Part shown: positions 59,499 through 64,000 of the stretch, piece after piece
How positions within the stretch are numbered: position 1 is the stretch's first letter
How the letters are laid out: each line of letters opens with the position of its first letter
Origin: an uncultured Pontibacter sp.
GTDB taxonomy: Bacteria; Bacteroidota; Bacteroidia; Cytophagales; Hymenobacteraceae
Reading direction: 5' to 3'
Assembly: GCF_947492645.1 (NCBI RefSeq)
Contig: NZ_CANLMZ010000008.1
Span: 248,001-312,000, forward strand
Length of the DNA stretch: 64,000 nt
Translations under genes and position numbers: made by a program
Notes under the pieces: model-generated
Seen by the model: the letters and a program-made list of their open reading frames with translations, nothing else
Told to the model about the DNA's origin: nothing
The model's database searches: none

Positions 59499-61457
59499 CT
59501 AGGCACCAGGATGTTTTAATTTGCCGTTGTGCAGTTGGATGATGGTACCTTGATCTAAGGATTCTCTTAAAAAAGATATGATGTATTCCTGATGTCTCGG
59601 CTCGAACTCCTGTACCAGTTCCTTTGGGGAGTATGGTTTGATCTGTAGCAACTGTAAAATTTTACCACGAAGCTGGGGCTCCACTTGCACTTCACGCTCC
59701 TTTTTGCGCTCGGCAAGGCAGTAGTCGCAGATCCGGCAGCTAGCAACAGTAACTTCCCCGAAATAGGCAAGCAAAAGCTGCGTACGGCAGCGGTTGGTAG
59801 CCTCTACGTAGTAGGCCATTTCTTTGGCCTGTTCCTGTGCCCGCTTTCGTAGCTGGTTTAATTTACCAATATCCAGCACTAAGGTAGAGGCATCCTGGCG
59901 TGGTTTTGTGAATACAAGCTGAGGCGAGTCGTGCTGCGGCTCGTAAACCAACAGCTGTAATTTATGCATGTACTCCAGTTTTTTGCGTAACTCCTGCTCT
60001 GGCATGTTTAGTTGCTTTGCCAGTTTTGGCTCAGCTATTTTCACAAAATTAACGAAAGCCTCGCCACCGTAAGTCCGTACTATTGCCTGGATTAGTTTAT
60101 CGAGTGCGGGGTTCGCCAGCTGAAACTCATAGAGCCTGATATTTTCAACTGTAAAGTATAACCGGGAGGGCATGTAGAAGCTTTCGTTTAGTTGAATGTA
60201 GCCCTCGCTTTCCAGGCGTTTTATGGCGTGGTGCACCTGCAACGGCTGTAACTTGTAGTTTTTTGAGAACTCAGCCAGATCAAAATCAAAACTGCTAAGC
60301 AAGCCACTTCCTACTGCCAACTGGTAATAGTTGGCAAGGCATTGGTACACCCTGCGTATAAACTCTACAGGCGGATGAGCATCTTCTACTTTCTGCAGCA
60401 GCTCTTTGGTATCGTTTGGTCCGTAAAGTATGGTGGCATAGGCATACTTCTCATCTCTGCCAGCACGGCCTGCTTCCTGGTAATAAGCTTCCAGGCTTTC
60501 CGGCAGGTCAAGGTGCACTACCAGCCGGACGTCAGGTTTATCAATGCCCATACCAAAGGCATTAGTGGCTACCATTACCCTAACTTTATCTTCTATCCAA
60601 AGCTGCTGCACTTGGCTGCGCTCCTCAAACTTTAGCCCGGCATGGTAAGCAGCGGCAGAAATGCTGCGGGCCTTTAGAAACTTAGTCAACTCAACGGTTT
60701 GCCTGCGGCTGCGCACATACACGATACTTTGCCCTTGCATGCGTTGCAGAATCTCCAACAAGCGGGTTACTTTGTCCTCTGTGTAAAGGCAGGAGTATGA
60801 AAGATTCGAACGGGCAAAGCTCTTCTGAAAAACGTTCGGCTTCGGGAAGTTCAGTTTTTCCTGTATATCAGTTTTAACAGGCGCTGTGGCTGTGGCAGTA
60901 AGGGCTATAACCGGCACTCCGGCAAGTGTATTCCTTAGCTCGGCCAGTTGTAAGTATGGCGGCCTGAAATCGTAGCCCCATTGCGAGATACAGTGTGCCT
61001 CATCTACTGCCAGCAGGCTAACGTTCATCTTCTTTACCCGCTCCTTAAACAGGTCTGTCAGTAAACGCTCCGGCGACAAGTATAAAAACTTAACACTACC
61101 ATACACGCAGTTGTCCAGGGCAATGTCAATCTCCCGGCGGTTCATGCCGGAGTATATGGCTACCGCAGCTATCTCTCTTTTCTTCAACTGCTCCACCTGG
61201 TCCTTCATCAAGGCAATGAGCGGCGTAATTACGATGCAAAGCCCCTCCAAAGCCATAGCCGGCACCTGAAAGCAGATTGACTTACCGCCGCCAGTTGGCA
61301 AAAGAGCCAGCGTATCCTGCCCCGCCAGCACCGAACGGATAATATCCTCCTGCAACGGCCTGAACTGCTCGTAGCCCCAGTAGGTTTTAAGTATGTGGTG
61401 GATGTCCTGCACAGCGATAGGTATATACTTGCACAAAGTTATAAAACTTATGCCCAT
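59499..61457 (-). CDS. recQ: RecQ family DNA helicase
   Basis: 652 aa. It unwinds DNA 3' to 5' in recombination and fork repair. Motif 0 FRPLQEDIIRSVL, Walker A LPTGGGKS (about 55-62), DEAHCISQWG, ATNAFGMGIDKPDVR and HLDLPESLEAYYQEAGRAGRD are all in place. A zinc-binding region with CRTQ, CRICDYC and a winged-helix-like tail follows; no HRDC domain is visible. The family start DIHHILKTYWGYEQF begins at residue 17, so GTG 61412 is an alternative start to ATG 61457. It is shorter in its C-terminus than E. coli-like RecQ. Confidence 0.93.
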   Translation of the reverse strand: MGISFITLCKYIPIAVQDIHHILKTYWGYEQFRPLQEDIIRSVLAGQDTLALLPTGGGKSICFQVPAMALEGLCIVITPLIALMKDQVEQLKKREIAAVAIYSGMNRREIDIALDNCVYGSVKFLYLSPERLLTDLFKERVKKMNVSLLAVDEAHCISQWGYDFRPPYLQLAELRNTLAGVPVIALTATATAPVKTDIQEKLNFPKPNVFQKSFARSNLSYSCLYTEDKVTRLLEILQRMQGQSIVYVRSRRQTVELTKFLKARSISAAAYHAGLKFEERSQVQQLWIEDKVRVMVATNAFGMGIDKPDVRLVVHLDLPESLEAYYQEAGRAGRDEKYAYATILYGPNDTKELLQKVEDAHPPVEFIRRVYQCLANYYQLAVGSGLLSSFDFDLAEFSKNYKLQPLQVHHAIKRLESEGYIQLNESFYMPSRLYFTVENIRLYEFQLANPALDKLIQAIVRTYGGEAFVNFVKIAEPKLAKQLNMPEQELRKKLEYMHKLQLLVYEPQHDSPQLVFTKPRQDASTLVLDIGKLNQLRKRAQEQAKEMAYYVEATNRCRTQLLLAYFGEVTVASCRICDYCLAERKKEREVQVEPQLRGKILQLLQIKPYSPKELVQEFEPRHQEYIISFLRESLDQGTIIQLHNGKLKHPGA

Positions 61458-61511
61458 CGCCTATACCAGCTAAAGAGAGCAGGTAAATAAGAGACTAGAA
61501 AATTAAAAGAA

Positions 61512-61553
61512 CTAAAAAGGCTTCAGCACCTACGCGTGCTGAAGCCTTTTTAG
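61512..61553. terminator. Bidirectional terminator, 18-bp perfect stem
   Basis: CTAAAAAGGCTTCAGCAC (61512-61529) with its exact complement at 61536-61553. Lies 15 nt past the stop of the outer-membrane protein gene. Confidence 0.9.
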
Positions 61554-61568
61554 CTATTGTTGCAGACT

Positions 61569-62141
61569 TTAGAAGTTAGCCGATACACCTAATGTGCTGT
61601 AGCCAAAGGCACCACGGCCTGCTTCCAGAAATATGCCTACTTTATCGTTAAATTTATACTTGGCACCAAGTACAGGCCCTACAAAGAAATTGGTCTCGTT
61701 GGCGTAATCCTCCAAAAACTCATCTCCGGAAAACGACCTGAACTCCAGGCCCGCCATCAAAGTACCGTAGAGGTCAACTTTGTTTTCGTTGATGCTCATG
61801 TCTAACGTTTCGTTTAACAGCGATACCGCGTGAAAAGTACCTCTAACCCCAACTGAAGTAAAGTTCCAGCTATACTTGTAGCCAGCTCCTTTATACTTCC
61901 AGCTGGCATAGCCTACGTAAGGGCCAACGCTTATAAACTCGTGAACTCCTTTTTCCAGGGAGGCGGTAACTGGTAAAAAGCCACCAGTACGACTGCCTAC
62001 ATACCCGTAGCCGTAGTAGCCAAGCGATACGCCTGCATTCAAGATGTAATCTCCTTGCTCATAAGCTTTTTTCTGAGCATAAGCAGACTGGCCAGCTAGC
62101 ACTACTACAAGCGCTAGCAAAGCAAAAATTGTTTTTTTCAT
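61569..62141 (-). CDS. Small outer-membrane beta-barrel protein
   Basis: 190 aa. Signal peptide 1-22 (ending SAYAQ). The rest alternates hydrophobic and aromatic strands (YILNAGVSLGYYGYGYV, ISVGPYVGYASWKYKG, FVGPVLGAKYKF) and ends in VSANF with a terminal Phe, as required for barrel insertion by BAM. About eight strands are expected. The ligand or role is unknown. A -7-like TAACTTTG (complement of 62186-62193) lies about 45 nt upstream of the start. Confidence 0.82.
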   Translation of the reverse strand: MKKTIFALLALVVVLAGQSAYAQKKAYEQGDYILNAGVSLGYYGYGYVGSRTGGFLPVTASLEKGVHEFISVGPYVGYASWKYKGAGYKYSWNFTSVGVRGTFHAVSLLNETLDMSINENKVDLYGTLMAGLEFRSFSGDEFLEDYANETNFFVGPVLGAKYKFNDKVGIFLEAGRGAFGYSTLGVSANF

Positions 62142-62185
62142 AGTTGTGGAAATTAGAACAGTATAATTTTAACTTATTAATATCA

Positions 62186-62193
62186 CAAAGTTA
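62186..62193 (-). promoter_or_regulatory. Candidate -7 element for the outer-membrane protein gene
   Basis: TAACTTTG on the minus strand fits TAnnTTTG. The nearest TTG is 25 nt upstream, a bit far. The remaining gap 62194-62457 is AT-rich and shows nothing else. Confidence 0.4.
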
Positions 62194-62457
62194 TGAATAA
62201 TTTTAATTATACTAATAACAACTCATAAAACTGTACCTGAATCTGAGTATATCTACCATAACAACAGGCGAAATAAGCTTGTAAATAAGTAATTAAACTA
62301 AAGGGGAATACCTTATAAGCTTACGTAAAACCAAAATCTCCTACTAAGCAGCTGATCCTGAAGTATAGGCTTTGTGTTGCTGAGAAAAGCTACTTTAAAT
62401 TAAAATAGCAAAGCGTTTAAAAGCCATATATGAAAAATGTATTGCCCTATAAAGTAA

Positions 62458-62485
62458 AAGCCCCACCTCAAAAGAGGTGGGGCTT
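62458..62485. terminator. Terminator of the Rad52/Erf-reminiscent gene
   Basis: 12-bp stem AAGCCCCACCTC (62458-62469) with GAGGTGGGGCTT (62474-62485), followed on the minus strand by TTTTACTTTAT. Confidence 0.85.
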
Positions 62486-62512
62486 ATGCTACTGGTATTG
62501 CTACAAAAAATA

Positions 62513-63298
62513 TTATGCAGCTGCAGATTGTCCGTCTTCACGGTCTTCGATCACTTTTTTCAGTTTTTCGATGGCCTGCGCCGCACGCTCCTCATCAAAA
62601 CGGTTGATATTAAGCAGCATTTTAGTTTTCTCCTGACGCGTAATGGTCGGGTTATTCAGCAAACGAATGATTTCCTCTTTCTGCTTGGCAGATGCGTAGC
62701 GCACGCTGGCACTTTGCTCTTCTGTAGTTGCAGTTTCAGCAACTGTTGCCGAAGAAGAAGCGGATTTCATTGTTGGTTTTTTCTCTGTTGGAACCGCTGG
62801 CTTAGCAGTTTGCTCATTGCCTGCATAATCCATCTCCTCTACAGGAGTGGGTTCATAGCCGGCAGCGCGAATAATCCAGGCCAAAATATTACGGTAAGCT
62901 TTACCAATGGCTCTTGTCTGGGCCATAGAGGCAATTGCAAATTCCTGGTAATACTTCTTGCCCTGCTCTTTGTTTGAGCAAATTGCAAATCCGGCTCCAA
63001 CTACTTGTTGGCTTCGCAGATCAAGCAGATTTACTTTAGCCTGATATTTTATTTCGTCGTCGGTACTGATGTTTACCACGTGCTCCACAACAGGAAGAAT
63101 ACCCAAGCGAGATCCGGCATACTGCCATCCCTCCACATTTACGTACTCTTTCCCTTGTATATTCTGGTATAAACGGTTCTCTTTAATAAACTTAGCTAAG
63201 TCAACAGCTAAGTGAAGCGTCTCATCAGACTTGGCAATATCATAGCTTTCAATCTTCGCTTTTTTCTGCACCTTCGTCTCTTTAACTGGTTGATTCAT
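62513..63298 (-). CDS. Unknown protein with a phage-recombinase-like signature
   Basis: 261 aa, family not recognised for certain. Residues 30-150 form a soluble domain with GWQYAGSRLGILPVVEHV and then EFAIASMAQTRAIGKAYRN, LAWIIRAAGYEPTPVEEM. The pattern SMAQTRA..KA.R, followed by AGYE.TP.EEM, occurs in phage- and plasmid-type proteins thought to relate to Rad52/Erf/Sak single-strand annealing factors (memory-based). A low-complexity Ala/Thr/Ser/Glu linker covers about 165-200, and a Lys/Glu helical domain closes the protein. It has no phage neighbours and stands alone with its own terminator. A DNA-binding or repair role is a guess. Confidence 0.6.
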   Translation of the reverse strand: MNQPVKETKVQKKAKIESYDIAKSDETLHLAVDLAKFIKENRLYQNIQGKEYVNVEGWQYAGSRLGILPVVEHVVNISTDDEIKYQAKVNLLDLRSQQVVGAGFAICSNKEQGKKYYQEFAIASMAQTRAIGKAYRNILAWIIRAAGYEPTPVEEMDYAGNEQTAKPAVPTEKKPTMKSASSSATVAETATTEEQSASVRYASAKQKEEIIRLLNNPTITRQEKTKMLLNINRFDEERAAQAIEKLKKVIEDREDGQSAAA

Positions 63299-63780
63299 AT
63301 TTTATTAGCTTTCATGTTTTAGTACATATATCAAACACAGCCACTAAGCAAATAGTGCAAAAAATTACAAAAAATATAGATTTTATATCATTGTAAATCA
63401 ATGAGTTACAAATTATTTTTCATAAAACTATTTACCCTACTCTCAATGCTGTAACTGGCTAAAAGTTGAGCAAAGGGTAAAGTATACGTACGGGTTTGGG
63501 AGCTAAGAGTTTAGGGGCTGGAGAAGTAGGATTACTGGCTGTGGTAAAGCATATGATTTTATACTTTACTGCAAAGCACCAGGTAGTTTAGAGGTAAAGC
63601 TGCAAAAACTCTATATGGAAACAACCTTGCTTTGAGAATTGAATGCGGAACCAATTTTCCAAAGTATAAAGTATGGCTTTTGCCCTGGTAGCTTGCTCTA
63701 AAACTAAAAGCTGCAAGGGCAAAGGCTATTGCGCCACAAGTTTAGTTGGCGCTAAACTAGCGGAATAACACTATAAACTT

Positions 63781-64000
63781 TTAAATTTCTACTTCAGAAA
63801 CAATCTGGCCGTCTTTCATTACAAGCGTTCTATCGGCCATGCCTGCCAACTGCTCGTTATGGGTCACGATCACAAATGTCTGCCTGAACTCGTTGCGGAG
63901 CCTGAAGAAGATATCGTGCAGTTCCTGTGCGTTTTTTGAATCCAGGTTGCCGCTTGGCTCATCAGCAAATATGATTTTAGGGGAGTTAATTAAAGCGCGG
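63781..64000 (-). CDS. ABC transporter ATP-binding protein, LolD-like (C-terminal part)
   Basis: Cut by the window end: only the last 72 codons are present, ending at TAA 63781-63783. They contain the Walker B and D-loop [13 protein letters not shown], the H-loop VTHN, and the end [21 protein letters not shown] and the short C-terminus fit the LolD/MacB branch (lipoprotein release or peptide export ATPases). Walker A lies outside the window. In 63299-63780, 482 nt, I see only AAGTATA words and AT-rich sequence. Confidence 0.9.
   Translation of the reverse strand, partial: RALINSPKIIFADEPSGNLDSKNAQELHDIFFRLRNEFRQTFVIVTHNEQLAGMADRTLVMKDGQIVSEVEI

Noticed and set aside
62513..63298. Prophage remnant
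   Set aside because: Only one phage-like signature is present and the neighbouring genes are ordinary chromosomal genes.

Overview
The window looks like a chromosome segment of a Bacteroidota bacterium, most probably Cytophagales, family Hymenobacteraceae (Pontibacter or a close relative). The reasons are type IX secretion (T9SS) type A and type B sorting domains, a PorP/SprF protein, promoters of the form TTG-N19-21-TAnnTTTG, the efp-accB-accC gene order, DUF4290 beside murA, a menaquinone gene (menB), and a PASTA protein beside a double-length Ddl. Genus is inference; no rRNA is present. I find no CRISPR array, prophage, IS transposase or replication origin.

Layout. 0-8 kb: a GT87-type membrane protein, the efp-accB-accC operon, a DUF6340-like lipoprotein, a DUF3109 cysteine protein and a Sel1/ankyrin protein. 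8-12.7 kb: PcrA-type helicase, DUF4290 and murA. 12.8-15.6 kb is accessory: a HEPN-like protein, a PhnA/YjdM zinc ribbon, and a HipA-like kinase overlapping a DUF3037 gene. 15.6-17.1 kb: menB between two copies of a MITE-like repeat. 17-28 kb: THUMP methyltransferase, Na+/solute symporter, murB, a small lipoprotein, mutS2, a YhcH protein, an S41 peptidase and a serine hydrolase. 28.5-33.9 kb: a CAU tRNA, a HAD phosphatase coupled to a site-2 protease, a rhodanese, a T9SS cargo protein and a PASTA protein. 33.9-38.6 kb: tandem-fused D-Ala-D-Ala ligase, a 0.8 kb repeat-rich gap and pgk. 38.8-41.6 kb: a second accessory block with two unknown proteins, a rifampin ADP-ribosyltransferase (Arr) and a DHFR/RibD-like protein. 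41.8-51.2 kb: M1 peptidase, GNAT, quinone-oxidoreductase-like protein, S1/P1 nuclease, membrane AraC regulator, SRPBCC, YdcF, an NTF2-like gene broken by an in-frame stop, VF530 and a serine hydrolase. 51.2-59.3 kb: a surface cluster (GIN-domain lipoprotein, OmpA family, PorP/SprF, giant Ig-like type B protein). 59.5-64 kb: RecQ, an outer-membrane protein, a Rad52/Erf-reminiscent protein and the end of a LolD-like ABC ATPase.

Genes that work together. murA, murB, ddl and the PASTA protein belong to cell-wall synthesis and its membrane machinery. efp/accB/accC link translation and fatty-acid initiation. PcrA, MutS2 and RecQ are DNA maintenance. The 52.1-59.2 kb genes form a T9SS type B export and anchoring set.

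The most unusual global signal is the word AAGTATA/TATACTT. It recurs in genes, spacers and especially in long perfect hairpin terminators. Two blocks with unlike composition (12.65-14.39 kb and about 40.55-41.83 kb) lack it. The best candidates for under-described biology are the HipA-like/DUF3037 pair, the HEPN-like gene, the repeat pair around menB, the fused Ddl with complementary motif decay, and the iterated word itself.
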